A stretch of 64,000 bases of DNA from Cronobacter condimenti 1330 (GTDB lineage Bacteria; Pseudomonadota; Gammaproteobacteria; Enterobacterales; Enterobacteriaceae). The position numbers were made by a program, and so were the translations under genes. The notes beneath the pieces were generated by a model. That model made no database searches. It saw only the letters and a program-made list of their open reading frames with translations, and had not been told where the DNA came from. Below are positions 1-8,754 of the stretch, in pieces. The DNA is taken from the NCBI RefSeq assembly GCF_001277255.1, contig NZ_CP012264.1, positions 3,906,001 to 3,970,000 on the forward strand. The letters run 5' to 3'. Numbering within the stretch: the stretch's first letter is position 1; the number at the start of each line of letters is the position of its first letter.

Positions 1-1170
1 CGCCTCCTCGCCCTCTCAGCGCTGACGACGGCGCTCTTTTCTGCCTCTGCTCTGGCCAAAATTGAAGAAGGTAAGCTGGTTATCTGGATCAACGGTGATA
101 AAGGCTATAACGGCCTCGCCGAAGTGGGTAAAAAGTTTGAACAGGACACCGGGATTAAAGTCACCGTTGAACACCCGGACAAGCTGGAAGAGAAGTACCC
201 GCAGGTAGCCGCAACGGGCGACGGTCCGGATATCATCTTCTGGGCCCACGATCGTTTTGGTGGTTACGCGCAGTCCGGCCTGCTGGCGGAAATCACGCCA
301 GAGAAAGCCCTCCAGGACAAAATCTACCCGTTCACCTGGGATGCCGTGCGTTATAACGGCAAAATTATCGCTTACCCGGTTGCCGTGGAATCACTCTCGC
401 TGATTTACAACAAAGACCTGGTGCCGAACCCGCCGAAAACCTGGGAAGAGATCCCGAAACTGGATAAAGAGCTGAAAGCGAAAGGCAAGAGCGCGCTGAT
501 GTTCAACCTCCAGGAGCCGTACTTCACCTGGCCGATTATCGCCGCCGATGGCGGTTACGCCTTTAAATTTGAAAACGGCAAATATGACGTGAAAAACGTG
601 GGCGTGGATAGCGCAGGCGCGAAAGCGGGCCTGAGCTTCCTGGTCGACCTTATCAAGAACAAACACATGAACGCCGACACGGACTACTCGATCGCAGAAG
701 CGGCATTCAACAAAGGCGACACCGCGATGACCATCAACGGTCCGTGGGCGTGGGCCAACATCGATAAGAGCAAGGTGAACTACGGCGTCGCCCAGTTGCC
801 GACCTTCAAAGGCAAACCGTCTAAACCGTTCGTGGGCGTGCTGAGCGCCGGCATTAACGCCGCCAGCCCGAACAAAGAACTGGCGAAAGAGTTCCTGGAA
901 AACTACCTGCTGACCGATCAGGGTCTGGAAGCGGTCAATAAAGACAAACCGCTGGGCGCTGTCGCGCTCAAATCCTACCAGGAGAAGCTGGAGAAAGATC
1001 CGCGCATCGCAGCAACAATGGCGAACGCGAAAACCGGCGAAATCATGCCTAACGTGCCGCAAATGTCCGCCTTCTGGTATGCCGTACGTACCGCAGTGGT
1101 TAACGCGGTGACCGGCCGTCAGACCGTTGACGAGGCGCTGAAAGACGCCCAGGGCCGTATCGCCAAATAA
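1..1170 (+). CDS. malE: Maltose/maltodextrin-binding protein MalE (5' end cut by window)
   Basis: Periplasmic substrate-binding protein of the MalEFGK2 maltose importer; it also presents maltose to the Tar chemoreceptor. The frame is open from base 1 and starts inside the signal peptide (hydrophobic stretch ending SASALA). Cleavage after base 57 gives a mature N-terminus KIEEGKLVIWINGDKG and a mature chain of 370 residues, the length of the E. coli protein. About seven signal-peptide codons lie before the window. It is followed by malF and malG on the same strand, with a REP-like hairpin region before malF. Confidence 0.97.
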   Translation, partial: RLLALSALTTALFSASALAKIEEGKLVIWINGDKGYNGLAEVGKKFEQDTGIKVTVEHPDKLEEKYPQVAATGDGPDIIFWAHDRFGGYAQSGLLAEITPEKALQDKIYPFTWDAVRYNGKIIAYPVAVESLSLIYNKDLVPNPPKTWEEIPKLDKELKAKGKSALMFNLQEPYFTWPIIAADGGYAFKFENGKYDVKNVGVDSAGAKAGLSFLVDLIKNKHMNADTDYSIAEAAFNKGDTAMTINGPWAWANIDKSKVNYGVAQLPTFKGKPSKPFVGVLSAGINAASPNKELAKEFLENYLLTDQGLEAVNKDKPLGAVALKSYQEKLEKDPRIAATMANAKTGEIMPNVPQMSAFWYAVRTAVVNAVTGRQTVDEALKDAQGRIAK

Positions 1171-1187
1171 GTCATTGCCAGGCAAGT

Positions 1188-1214
1188 GGCGGGTTGGGCG
1201 TTTGCCTACCCGCC
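1188..1214. repeat. REP-like hairpin downstream of malE
   Basis: GGCGGGT (1188-1194) pairs with ACCCGCC (1208-1214) just after the malE stop. In E. coli, REP hairpins in this same intergenic position protect the upstream malE mRNA and so allow more MalE than MalF; the position here suggests the same role. Confidence 0.6.
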
Positions 1215-1240
1215 CTGTTCAGGCAAACCGTAGGCTATAG

Positions 1241-1268
1241 GTAGGGTGGATAAGCGCAGCGCATCCCC
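1241..1268. repeat. Intergenic repeat, GTAAGCGCAGCGCACC family (variant)
   Basis: GTAGGGTGGATAAGCGCAGC continuing into GCATCCCC. The same core recurs at 5176-5198 and 22084-22112, and in inverted form at 5131-5150 and 22028-22056, always between genes. It is probably the local REP family. Confidence 0.65.
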
Positions 1269-1336
1269 CTCACGACATCTTGTTTCATCGTGGCAAGGCC
1301 ACAAATACGTTTTCATCGTTGTTGAGGAAGATCCCC

Positions 1337-2881
1337 ATGGATGTCATTAAAAAGAAACACTGGTGGCAAAGCGACGCGCTGAAATGGTCGGCGATAGGTC
1401 TGCTGGGCTTACTGGTGGGTTACCTTGTTGTTTTAATGTACGCACAGGGGGAATACCTGTTCGCCATCATGACGCTGATTTTAAGCTCAACTGGCCTCTA
1501 TATTTTTGCGAATCGCCGCGCCTATGCGTGGCGTTACGTCTATCCAGGGCTCGCGGGCATGGGGCTTTTCGTGCTCTTTCCGCTGGCCTGCACCATCGCT
1601 ATCGCCTTTACCAACTACAGCAGCACCAACCAGCTCACACAGGAGCGCGCACGCCAGGTGCTGATGGACCGCAAATATCAGGCGGGCGACAGCTATACCT
1701 TTGGCCTTTATCCCGCCGGTGAACAGTGGCGGCTGGCCCTGACCGATGGCGCCAGCGGCAAATACTACCTCTCCGCACCGTTTAAATTTGGCGGCGAGCA
1801 GACGCTGAAGCTGACGGCCGCGCCGTCCCTGCCGGAAGGCGAACGCGCCACACTGCGCGTCATTACTCAGAATCGCCAGGCACTGAGCCAGGTAACGGCT
1901 GAGCTGCCAGATGCCAGCCAGCTTGTCATGAGCTCGCTGCGTCAGTTCTCCGGCACGCGCCCGCTTTACGCGCTCGCCGATGACGGCACGCTCACTAACA
2001 ACCAGAGCGGCGTGAAGTATCGCCCGAATAACGACATCGGCTTTTATCAGGCTATCAATGCCGAGGGTCAGTGGGGCGATGAAAAGCTCAGCCCAGGTTA
2101 TACCGTGTCGATTGGCTGGGGTAACTTCTTGCGCGTCTTTGCCGATGAAGGCATTCAGAAACCGTTTATGGCGATCTTCGTCTGGACAGTGGTGTTTGCG
2201 TTACTGACCGTGGTACTGACCGTCGCGGTCGGCATGGTGCTGGCATGTCTCGTACAGTGGGAATCGCTTAAAGGCAAAGCTATCTATCGCGTGCTGCTGA
2301 TCCTCCCCTACGCGGTGCCGTCATTTATTTCAATTTTGATTTTCAAAGGGTTGTTCAACCAGAGTTTTGGCGAGATCAACATGATGCTGAGCGCGCTGTT
2401 TGGCATCAAACCGGCATGGTTTACTGACCCCACCACCGCGCGCGCCATGATAATCATCGTCAATACCTGGCTTGGTTACCCGTACATGATGATCCTCTGC
2501 ATGGGCCTGCTGAAGGCGATTCCGGACGATCTGTATGAGGCCTCGGCGATGGATGGCGCAGGCCCGTTCCAGAACTTCTTTAAGATTACGTTCCCGCTGC
2601 TCATCAAGCCGCTAACGCCGCTTATGATCGCAAGCTTCGCCTTTAATTTTAATAACTTCGTGCTGATCCTGCTGTTGACCAACGGCGGCCCGGACCGCAT
2701 CGGCACGACAACGCCTGCGGGCTATACCGATCTGCTGGTGAGCTACACCTGGCGTATCGCCTTTGAAGGCGGCGGCGGACAAGACTTCGGCCTCGCGGCG
2801 GCTATCGCTACGCTTATCTTCCTGCTGGTGGGCGCGCTTGCGGTCGTGAACCTCAAAGCCACACGCATTAAGTTTGATTAA
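1337..2881 (+). CDS. malF: Maltose transporter permease MalF
   Basis: Inner-membrane permease of the maltose ABC importer; pairs with MalG and couples to MalK. From ATG 1337 the product is 514 residues, equal to E. coli MalF, and begins MDVIKKKHWWQSDALKW. Upstream in-frame codons exist from 1280 but are not family-like. N-terminal membrane segments are followed by the large periplasmic loop (about residues 90-280), then the permease domain with the EAA coupling motif EASAMDGAG near residue 400. malG follows after 11 bases, so the two are cotranscribed. Confidence 0.97.
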   Translation: MDVIKKKHWWQSDALKWSAIGLLGLLVGYLVVLMYAQGEYLFAIMTLILSSTGLYIFANRRAYAWRYVYPGLAGMGLFVLFPLACTIAIAFTNYSSTNQLTQERARQVLMDRKYQAGDSYTFGLYPAGEQWRLALTDGASGKYYLSAPFKFGGEQTLKLTAAPSLPEGERATLRVITQNRQALSQVTAELPDASQLVMSSLRQFSGTRPLYALADDGTLTNNQSGVKYRPNNDIGFYQAINAEGQWGDEKLSPGYTVSIGWGNFLRVFADEGIQKPFMAIFVWTVVFALLTVVLTVAVGMVLACLVQWESLKGKAIYRVLLILPYAVPSFISILIFKGLFNQSFGEINMMLSALFGIKPAWFTDPTTARAMIIIVNTWLGYPYMMILCMGLLKAIPDDLYEASAMDGAGPFQNFFKITFPLLIKPLTPLMIASFAFNFNNFVLILLLTNGGPDRIGTTTPAGYTDLLVSYTWRIAFEGGGGQDFGLAAAIATLIFLLVGALAVVNLKATRIKFD

Positions 2882-2892
2882 GGAGACCTGAC

Positions 2893-3783
2893 ATGGCTAT
2901 GGTTCAACCGAAATCCCAGAAGCTGCGTCTGCTGGTGACACACCTGCTGCTGCTGGCGTTTATCGCCGCCATTATGTTTCCACTGCTGATGGTCGTGGCG
3001 ATTTCGCTGCGCCCCGGCAACTTCGCCACCGGCAGCCTCATCCCGGATCAAATCTCCTGGGAGCACTGGCGCCTCGCGCTTGGTTTCAGCGTGGAGCACG
3101 CCGATGGCCGCGTGACGCCGCCGCCGTTCCCGGTGCTGCTGTGGCTGTGGAACTCGGTGAAAATCGCGGTCATTACCGCGGCGGGCATCGTGACGCTCTC
3201 CACAACCTGCGCCTACGCCTTCGCCCGTATGCGTTTTCCGGGTAAAGGCGCGCTGTTGAAAGGTATGCTGATTTTTCAGATGTTCCCGGCGGTGCTGTCG
3301 CTGGTAGCGCTCTATGCGCTGTTTGACCGCTTAGGCCAGTACATTCCGTTTATTGGGCTGAATACCCACGGGGGGGTTATCTTCGCCTATCTCGGCGGGA
3401 TTGCGCTGCATGTCTGGACTATCAAAGGCTATTTCGAAACCATCGACGGGTCGCTTGAAGAAGCGGCAGCGCTTGATGGCGCCACACCGTGGCAGGCATT
3501 CCGCCTGGTACTGCTGCCGCTGTCAGTGCCTATTCTGGCCGTCGTGTTTATTCTCTCGTTTATCGGCGCTATCACGGAAGTTCCGGTCGCCTCGCTGCTG
3601 CTGCGCGATGTTGACAGCTACACCCTGGCGGTCGGTATGCAGCAATATCTCAACCCGCAAAACTACCTGTGGGGCGATTTCGCGGCCGCTGCTGTGCTCT
3701 CTGCCATCCCGATTACCGTGGTCTTCCTGCTGGCCCAGCGCTGGCTGGTGAGCGGCCTCACGGCGGGCGGCGTGAAAGGTTAA
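2893..3783 (+). CDS. malG: Maltose transporter permease MalG
   Basis: Second permease of the maltose importer, 296 residues as in E. coli, beginning MAMVQPKSQK. The EAA loop EEAAALDGATPW lies near residue 190 and the C-terminus GLTAGGVKG matches the tail that reaches into MalK/MalE contacts. An AGGAG ribosome site precedes the ATG. It is the last gene of malEFG and is followed by a strong terminator. Control by MalT and CRP is expected from upstream of the window and is not visible here. Confidence 0.97.
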   Translation: MAMVQPKSQKLRLLVTHLLLLAFIAAIMFPLLMVVAISLRPGNFATGSLIPDQISWEHWRLALGFSVEHADGRVTPPPFPVLLWLWNSVKIAVITAAGIVTLSTTCAYAFARMRFPGKGALLKGMLIFQMFPAVLSLVALYALFDRLGQYIPFIGLNTHGGVIFAYLGGIALHVWTIKGYFETIDGSLEEAAALDGATPWQAFRLVLLPLSVPILAVVFILSFIGAITEVPVASLLLRDVDSYTLAVGMQQYLNPQNYLWGDFAAAAVLSAIPITVVFLLAQRWLVSGLTAGGVKG

Positions 3784-3845
3784 CCCTCGTCATCATTATT
3801 TTTGCCACTGTAGTTCCATTGTATCCCTGACTTGATGTTTGTTTC

Positions 3846-3869
3846 GGCGGCCTGCGGGCCGCCTTTTTT
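3846..3869 (+). terminator. Rho-independent terminator of malEFG
   Basis: GGCGGCC-TGCG-GGCCGCC followed by six T residues (3864-3869), 63 bases after the malG stop. Confidence 0.9.
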
Positions 3870-4004
3870 ATGGGCATCTGGCGCGCTGTTACAGCGCGAA
3901 AAGCGTGACGGCGGTCTATATTATGGGTTCAGGTTTTGCAGCGCCCGCCGGGTCTGCGCACAGTTAACGGTCGCGTTAACGCTTACTTACGACAGGGAAA
4001 GAGA

Positions 4005-4646
4005 ATGAAAATAGCCTGCCTGCATACGGCGCAAAGCAACGTGGCGGTTTTTGATGAAGCCGCCCGCGCACTGAATCTTCCGCAAGACGCTTTAACCCAC
4101 GAGGTAATGCCGCACCTGCTCGAACAGGCGCAAGCCGCGGGCGGCGTAACGCCGGAAATCGAAAAAGAGACCATTGCCGCACTGGCGCAACTGCGCACTG
4201 ACGCCGACGTCGTGCTGCTCACCTGCTCCACGCTCGGCTCCGCTGCCGATTTTCTTGCTCAGGACCCAGGCATCATGCGGGTGGACCGCGCGCTGGCTCA
4301 GGCGGCCACCACCGCAGGCCAGCCAGTGGTGGTGTTGTGTGCCGCGCCGACCACGCTGCACCCGACTGCGGCGCTGTTTCGCGCCACGCTCGCGCCCACG
4401 ACACCGCTCGGGGTAGAGCTTATTCCGGACGCCTGGGCGCTGTTTCAGCGCGGCGATGAGGACGCCTTTCACCAGCGCGTTGCCGAGGCGGCAGAACAGG
4501 CGTTCGCGCGCGGCGCGGGCTGTGTGGCGCTGGCGCAGGCCTCAATGGCGGGCGCCGAGCGTTATTTCAGCCATCCCAAACTGCTGACCAGCCCACGCGC
4601 CGCGCTGGCACAGATTATCGCGCGCCTTGAACGGGAGCGTGCGTGA
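4005..4646 (+). CDS. Asp/Glu racemase superfamily protein
   Basis: Predicted cytoplasmic protein of 213 residues resembling the aspartate/glutamate/hydantoin racemase fold. The start is ATG 4005 behind an AGGGAAAGAG ribosome site; an in-frame start at 3936 lacks one. The first catalytic-cysteine region is clear (LLTCSTLGSAADF, about residues 68-80). The second half has LAQASMAG where a two-base racemase would carry its second cysteine, so racemization is doubtful and the true reaction is unknown. The stop overlaps the start of the acyltransferase gene (TGATG), so the pair is translationally coupled. In E. coli this position holds xylE/psiE. Confidence 0.7.
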   Translation: MKIACLHTAQSNVAVFDEAARALNLPQDALTHEVMPHLLEQAQAAGGVTPEIEKETIAALAQLRTDADVVLLTCSTLGSAADFLAQDPGIMRVDRALAQAATTAGQPVVVLCAAPTTLHPTAALFRATLAPTTPLGVELIPDAWALFQRGDEDAFHQRVAEAAEQAFARGAGCVALAQASMAGAERYFSHPKLLTSPRAALAQIIARLERERA

Positions 4647-5113
4647 TGTTCGGGAATATACCGAAAATGCGCGAGGCGCGCGTGAGCGATATCGTGGTGG
4701 GACGCGACGTGATGATTTATCACCCCGCCAACCTGTATGAGTGCGAGCTGGGCGACGGAGTCTTTATCGGCCCCTTTGTGGAGATCCAGCGCCATTCGCG
4801 GATAGGACGCGGCACGCGGGTGCAGTCGCATACGTTTATCTGCGAATTTGTGACCATCGGCGAGGATTGTTTTATCGGTCACGGGGTGATGTTCGCCAAC
4901 GATATGTTCCGTGACGGTAAGCCGGACCCCGACTGCGACAACTGGGTACGGATAACCATTGGTGATAACGTCTCCATTGGCAGCGGTGCGACGATCCTCG
5001 CGGAGTCGATTTGCAGCGGCGCGGTGATTGGCGCAGGCAGCGTGGTGACGAAGCCCATCACCGAGAAAGGGGTATACGCCGGAAACCCGGCGCGGTTGTT
5101 GCGGCGGTTGTAA
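4646..5113 (+). CDS. Hexapeptide-repeat (left-handed beta-helix) acyltransferase
   Basis: 155-residue predicted O- or N-acyltransferase of the LbetaH family, which uses an acyl-CoA donor. Hexapeptide repeats run through the chain (IGPFVEIQRHSRIGRGTRV, IGEDCFIGHGV, IGDNVSIGSGATI, GAVIGAGSVVTK) and it ends with the typical YAGNPARLL. It most resembles WbbJ/WlbB-type sugar acetyltransferases of surface-polysaccharide pathways, but the substrate cannot be told. ATG 4646 overlaps the upstream stop; GTG 4643 is an alternative start. The racemase-like partner hints at an amino-acid or amino-sugar derivative. Confidence 0.8.
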   Translation: MFGNIPKMREARVSDIVVGRDVMIYHPANLYECELGDGVFIGPFVEIQRHSRIGRGTRVQSHTFICEFVTIGEDCFIGHGVMFANDMFRDGKPDPDCDNWVRITIGDNVSIGSGATILAESICSGAVIGAGSVVTKPITEKGVYAGNPARLLRRL

Positions 5114-5121
5114 GCGTAACA

Positions 5122-5159
5122 TCGTGTGGCAGGTGCGCTGTTGCTTACCCGCCACACGA
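5122..5159. repeat. Inverted repeat enclosing an inverted copy of the intergenic repeat core
   Basis: TCGTGTGGC (5122-5130) and GCCACACGA (5151-5159) form a perfect 9-bp stem. The loop holds AGGTGCGCTGTTGCTTACCC, an inverted copy of the repeat core. It lies between convergent genes and may act as a bidirectional terminator or BIME-like element. Confidence 0.6.
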
Positions 5160-5175
5160 CATCTCAACTGTAAGA

Positions 5176-5198
5176 GGGGTAAGCGCAGCGCACCTGCC
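5176..5198. repeat. Intergenic repeat, GTAAGCGCAGCGCACC family
   Basis: Direct-orientation copy of the core 15-20 bases after the inverted copy. The head-to-head pair sits between the acyltransferase and yjbH 3' ends. Confidence 0.65.
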
Positions 5199-5220
5199 GC
5201 CCCTTACACCTGCCGCACTC

Positions 5221-7317
5221 TTAACGGAAGTTAAGGCTCTTATCGCTCGTCATGCTGTAAAGATCAAACTTACGACCCAGCATCTGACCACCATCGCGGG
5301 TGAGCGGCGTCCAGCCGATAGCGGCGCGGCTGCGGGTCGGGCTGGTGGTGAAGAGATCAAACGGCACGGAGACGTACACGCCTTTGGTGAAATCCCCTTC
5401 GCCATACTCTTCCGGCGAGACGTTGGTAATAGTGGCGTAAGCACCCACCACAATCCCGCTGTCGAAGTGCTTCGACACCTCCAGCGTGCCGCCTTTGTCG
5501 CCCGCCAGATACTGACCAACGCTCGCTTTGATCAGCACATCCTGCGCAAACGGCGGCGTCCAGTAGGCGGTCAGGTGACCCGTTTTCACGCTGTAATCGG
5601 TGAACTTCATCATGTTTTGCGGACTGGTCCAGTCACGCTGCTTCACGTAGTTGCCGTTAACGCCAAACGCCCAGTTGCTGTCCACCGGACGCCACAACAC
5701 TTCGGCGCCTGCGCCTGCGTACATGGTTTCCAGATAACCTGCGTAGATCTGGCCGTAGAAATCGCCACCCAGATGCTGGAAGTAGTTCGCCTGCATGTTG
5801 TTAACGTAATAGTTGTTCTCAACATATTCACGAACGCGGGTACGCACGCGCGGCAGCGGCGAATTATCTTTCGGGTTGGTGTAGTTGAATTTGCCGTAGT
5901 TATTCGCCAGGTTCACAAACACGCTACCGGTCGTCAGCAGGTGGTCAGTGAGCCAGAGATCGGCCGTGCCCATCAGGCCGAGCTGATACATGTAGAAGTT
6001 TTCCGGGCCGCCGATGGACTGGTTCAGCACCGGATTGACCGCCAGGTTAAAGCGCGACTTCTCGATATACCATCCCTGCTCCGGGTTCTCCGCCTCGACA
6101 GGCGTCATGCGCTGCTGCGCGAGCGGCGTTTCATGGCCGAGCGGCTCGCCTTCCAGATGACGCTTCAGGCTCGCCACGTCAGTTTCCGTGGTGACCTGCG
6201 GCATGTTAAGCCGCGTTTCGGTCACGCGGATGCGGTCCACGCCTTCTGGCAGATCATTCATGATGATGCGATTGGCGCGCTCAATGCCTTCGCGGGAGTC
6301 GCGGTATTTATACTGTTCGCCGGTGACGTAAAGCGTATCGCCCTTCACCTGAATCTGCGGATTGTTAAGGCCCGCGTTGTATTTCAGTGAGGTCAGCTGA
6401 TTGGCCACGACGCTGTGCTGCAACACGGGATCCTGCGGCTGCGGCTCATATTCAGGGCGACGGTTGTCACGATAAGACGGGCGAAGATCGTTAAAGTTGG
6501 TACGCAACGTAAAGCCGAACATCACCGTGTTGCCGCGCTCGTAGCTCAGGTTCACATCGGCCCAGTCGGCGACGCGGTAAATCGCGCCGACGTTAAATTT
6601 GCTCTTCTGGTCGATTTTGCCGGCGAAATCTTCGGTGTAGTTGTTACCTTCATATTCCAGCTTCAGGCGCAGCGGCTGCCACGGCGTCTGGTATTCAATC
6701 CCGCCGAAAATAGCCGCCGGGCCGTGGAACATGGTGCTGCCGTCAATCGAGCCTGCGCGCTGATAGCTCGGGTCGCGGTAACAGAATTTATCGTCATACT
6801 GACAGAACGGGTTTTTCACGTTGGCGTTCGTGCCGAGGTACCCCCAGCCGAGGCCCAGCGAGAAATCAAACGGCCCCCAGGCTTTGTTAGCCACGATGTA
6901 TTCGGCGTCAAAAAGCCCCGTACCGCCGATATCGCGCGCCCCGACGGCAACCTGCGGCAGCCAGTACCCCTCTTCCCACAAGCGCAGTTTGAGATCGAAC
7001 GCTTTATCTTTATACGTCTGGTTGCCGGAGAACGACTCCACGTTGGAATAGGCGCGGGTACGCACGTCGGTGTAGCGCAGCGTCGTTTCAAGCCACGGGA
7101 AAAGCTGAATGGAGGCGGAATAGTAACGATACTGATCGTTATCGCGATAGTTCAGGCTCAGTTCACCCTCGCGCGCCATACGTGCTGTCGGCGTCTGCAT
7201 CAGGCCAACGCCCCCGAAATCGGACTGCGACGGGCCAACAGGCGCCGGATACGTTTCGGCATGGCAGGCGGAAGCGACCGCCAGCGCCAGCAGGCTGAAG
7301 TAGTAATGTGTTTTCAT
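5221..7317 (-). CDS. yjbH: YjbH family outer-membrane protein (exopolysaccharide operon)
   Basis: 698-residue exported protein, last gene of yjbEFGH. It opens with a signal peptide (MKTHYYFSLLALAVASACHA) and continues as a long aromatic-rich beta-type sequence with alternating hydrophobic strands, consistent with an outer-membrane barrel. The family is paralogous to GfcD of the group 4 capsule operon and is associated with extracellular polysaccharide production; molecular function is unproven. The ATG overlaps the yjbG stop by one base (TAATG), giving translational coupling. Confidence 0.92.
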   Translation of the reverse strand: MKTHYYFSLLALAVASACHAETYPAPVGPSQSDFGGVGLMQTPTARMAREGELSLNYRDNDQYRYYSASIQLFPWLETTLRYTDVRTRAYSNVESFSGNQTYKDKAFDLKLRLWEEGYWLPQVAVGARDIGGTGLFDAEYIVANKAWGPFDFSLGLGWGYLGTNANVKNPFCQYDDKFCYRDPSYQRAGSIDGSTMFHGPAAIFGGIEYQTPWQPLRLKLEYEGNNYTEDFAGKIDQKSKFNVGAIYRVADWADVNLSYERGNTVMFGFTLRTNFNDLRPSYRDNRRPEYEPQPQDPVLQHSVVANQLTSLKYNAGLNNPQIQVKGDTLYVTGEQYKYRDSREGIERANRIIMNDLPEGVDRIRVTETRLNMPQVTTETDVASLKRHLEGEPLGHETPLAQQRMTPVEAENPEQGWYIEKSRFNLAVNPVLNQSIGGPENFYMYQLGLMGTADLWLTDHLLTTGSVFVNLANNYGKFNYTNPKDNSPLPRVRTRVREYVENNYYVNNMQANYFQHLGGDFYGQIYAGYLETMYAGAGAEVLWRPVDSNWAFGVNGNYVKQRDWTSPQNMMKFTDYSVKTGHLTAYWTPPFAQDVLIKASVGQYLAGDKGGTLEVSKHFDSGIVVGAYATITNVSPEEYGEGDFTKGVYVSVPFDLFTTSPTRSRAAIGWTPLTRDGGQMLGRKFDLYSMTSDKSLNFR

Positions 7318-8051
7318 TAATCCGGTATCCGATGCGTCAGAGAGGAGATGATTTGCGCGTTCAGCTCGTCATACGCTGAGGTAAACGTATGGTCGGCGAA
7401 GCCGACGTACAGAATACTGCCCGGCATCGGCTCGACGTGGCGCTGATTCCAGTACGCTACCGGTACCTTTTCCACGCGGCCAGTCGGCTGAATCAGCCAG
7501 GCGTAGCTGCGTTCGGCACCGCTCAGGCGGCTGACTTCATCGAGGTAGTCGGTCACGGGCTTGCCGGGGGTAAACGTTTTTTTACCGGGCGCGCTGACCA
7601 GCCCCACAAGCGTAACGGTGGAAGGCTGCTGGCCGACCCATAACGTGTACTCGCCCTCAAGCGGCGGATTATTTTGCGGACGCACCCGCACGCGATCCGG
7701 ATCGAGAATGACTCTCTGACGGCCTGTCACTTTCATGGCCTGCAACTGCTGACGCACGCTGTTAATCGCGGCGCCGTCATCGCCGCCTTCTTCGGCGGCC
7801 AGTGTCGCCAGGCGGTTTAGCAGCACCTGATGCTGCGCCTGCGCCTCAACGCTTGCCTGACGTTCGCTGATAACCGCGCCAAGCCACCAGCTGCCGGCTA
7901 ACTGCGGTTGAGAAACCAGATCGGCGAGATGTTTCGCGCCGGAAACTTTAAGCGGCTGTGCATGGTCCCGATAAACGGTAATCGTGCCGTCGGCAAAAGC
8001 GTTAACGCTGCCGAGGCTAAATATCAGCGAAGCGATAAGTGTGGTTTTCAT
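7317..8051 (-). CDS. yjbG: YjbG, GfcC-like polysaccharide-operon protein
   Basis: 244-residue periplasmic protein with a signal peptide (MKTTLIASLIFSLGSVNAFA). The middle part (VTLVGLVSAPGKKTFTPGKP, then DYLDEVSRLSGAE) has the SLBB/ubiquitin-like fold signature of the capsule biosynthesis GfcC family. Start and stop overlap the neighbouring genes by one base each, so yjbF, yjbG and yjbH are tightly coupled. Confidence 0.92.
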   Translation of the reverse strand: MKTTLIASLIFSLGSVNAFADGTITVYRDHAQPLKVSGAKHLADLVSQPQLAGSWWLGAVISERQASVEAQAQHQVLLNRLATLAAEEGGDDGAAINSVRQQLQAMKVTGRQRVILDPDRVRVRPQNNPPLEGEYTLWVGQQPSTVTLVGLVSAPGKKTFTPGKPVTDYLDEVSRLSGAERSYAWLIQPTGRVEKVPVAYWNQRHVEPMPGSILYVGFADHTFTSAYDELNAQIISSLTHRIPD

Positions 8052-8686
8052 TATTTCGCTGCCTTCAACAGAATGGTGGTGACCGGAAAATAGCCCGCCC
8101 CCAGATATTGTTTTGACTGACGAATCTGCCCTTCGCTATCCACCCAGAAGCGGTTATGCCAGGTGGCCGCGTCTGTCGTCACTTCTTCATCCAGCACGCG
8201 CACTGGCGTGATGTCGCTGCCCACTTTGAGCGTGTCGGTGCCATCCCAGGTAAAGGTGGAACGGGCAGTGGCGTAACGTACCTGATGACGCTCGGTCCAG
8301 CCCATCGTGCGGGTCCAGCTGGCGCCGTCGATAATTTGATTTGCATGCACAAGCGGGTCGGCGGCGACATTATTGATGTCGATGAGGTTGTCGGCGAGGC
8401 TTAGGGTTTTAATGATGCGGCCATGCTGCGTCACGATCGTCGCACGGTCCTGCGTCACCCATTTTTGCTGGCCGTTTTCAGAAAACGCGAGTACTACAAA
8501 GAGCTGCGGGCCGTTATTCAGCGTCATGTACTGGCTGGCGTAAGGCATGTTCTGGATATCGTCATCCGTGAGCTGCACGCCATCCGGGCCGAAAATGCTT
8601 TGCCTGAGTGAGTTGCCTAGTTCCCTGGTCGTGGTGGAGCAGGCCTGAATCATCAGGCACATCAACACAATCGCGAGTCGCTTCAC
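8051..8686 (-). CDS. yjbF: YjbF lipoprotein (GfcB-like)
   Basis: 211-residue predicted outer-membrane lipoprotein. The lipobox MIQAC at about residues 12-16 follows a short hydrophobic signal, and the next residues STTTREL suit outer-membrane sorting. The start codon is GTG at 8684-8686. It is a GfcB/YmcC-type protein of the yjbEFGH extracellular polysaccharide operon. A perfect hairpin separates it from yjbE upstream, so it may be expressed below yjbE. Confidence 0.92.
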   Translation of the reverse strand: MKRLAIVLMCLMIQACSTTTRELGNSLRQSIFGPDGVQLTDDDIQNMPYASQYMTLNNGPQLFVVLAFSENGQQKWVTQDRATIVTQHGRIIKTLSLADNLIDINNVAADPLVHANQIIDGASWTRTMGWTERHQVRYATARSTFTWDGTDTLKVGSDITPVRVLDEEVTTDAATWHNRFWVDSEGQIRQSKQYLGAGYFPVTTILLKAAK

Positions 8687-8710
8687 GATATTTCCCCAAA
8701 AAAAGTCAAA

Positions 8711-8734
8711 ATAACCACACCGTAGTGTGGTTAT
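8711..8734 (-). terminator. Hairpin between yjbE and yjbF (attenuator-like)
   Basis: Perfect 10-bp stem ATAACCACAC / GTGTGGTTAT with a 4-base loop. On the transcribed strand it is followed by TTTTGACTTTTTTT just before the yjbF start. It probably terminates part of the yjbE transcript, or stabilizes its 3' end, so that yjbE exceeds yjbFGH. Confidence 0.7.
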
Positions 8735-8754
8735 GGTTAAAGCCCCCGAAGGGT

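Noticed and set aside
5011..7320. Long plus-strand frames opposite yjbH
   Set aside because: They mirror yjbH codon for codon on the other strand, have no family resemblance and lack ribosome sites. G+C-rich third positions produce such shadows.
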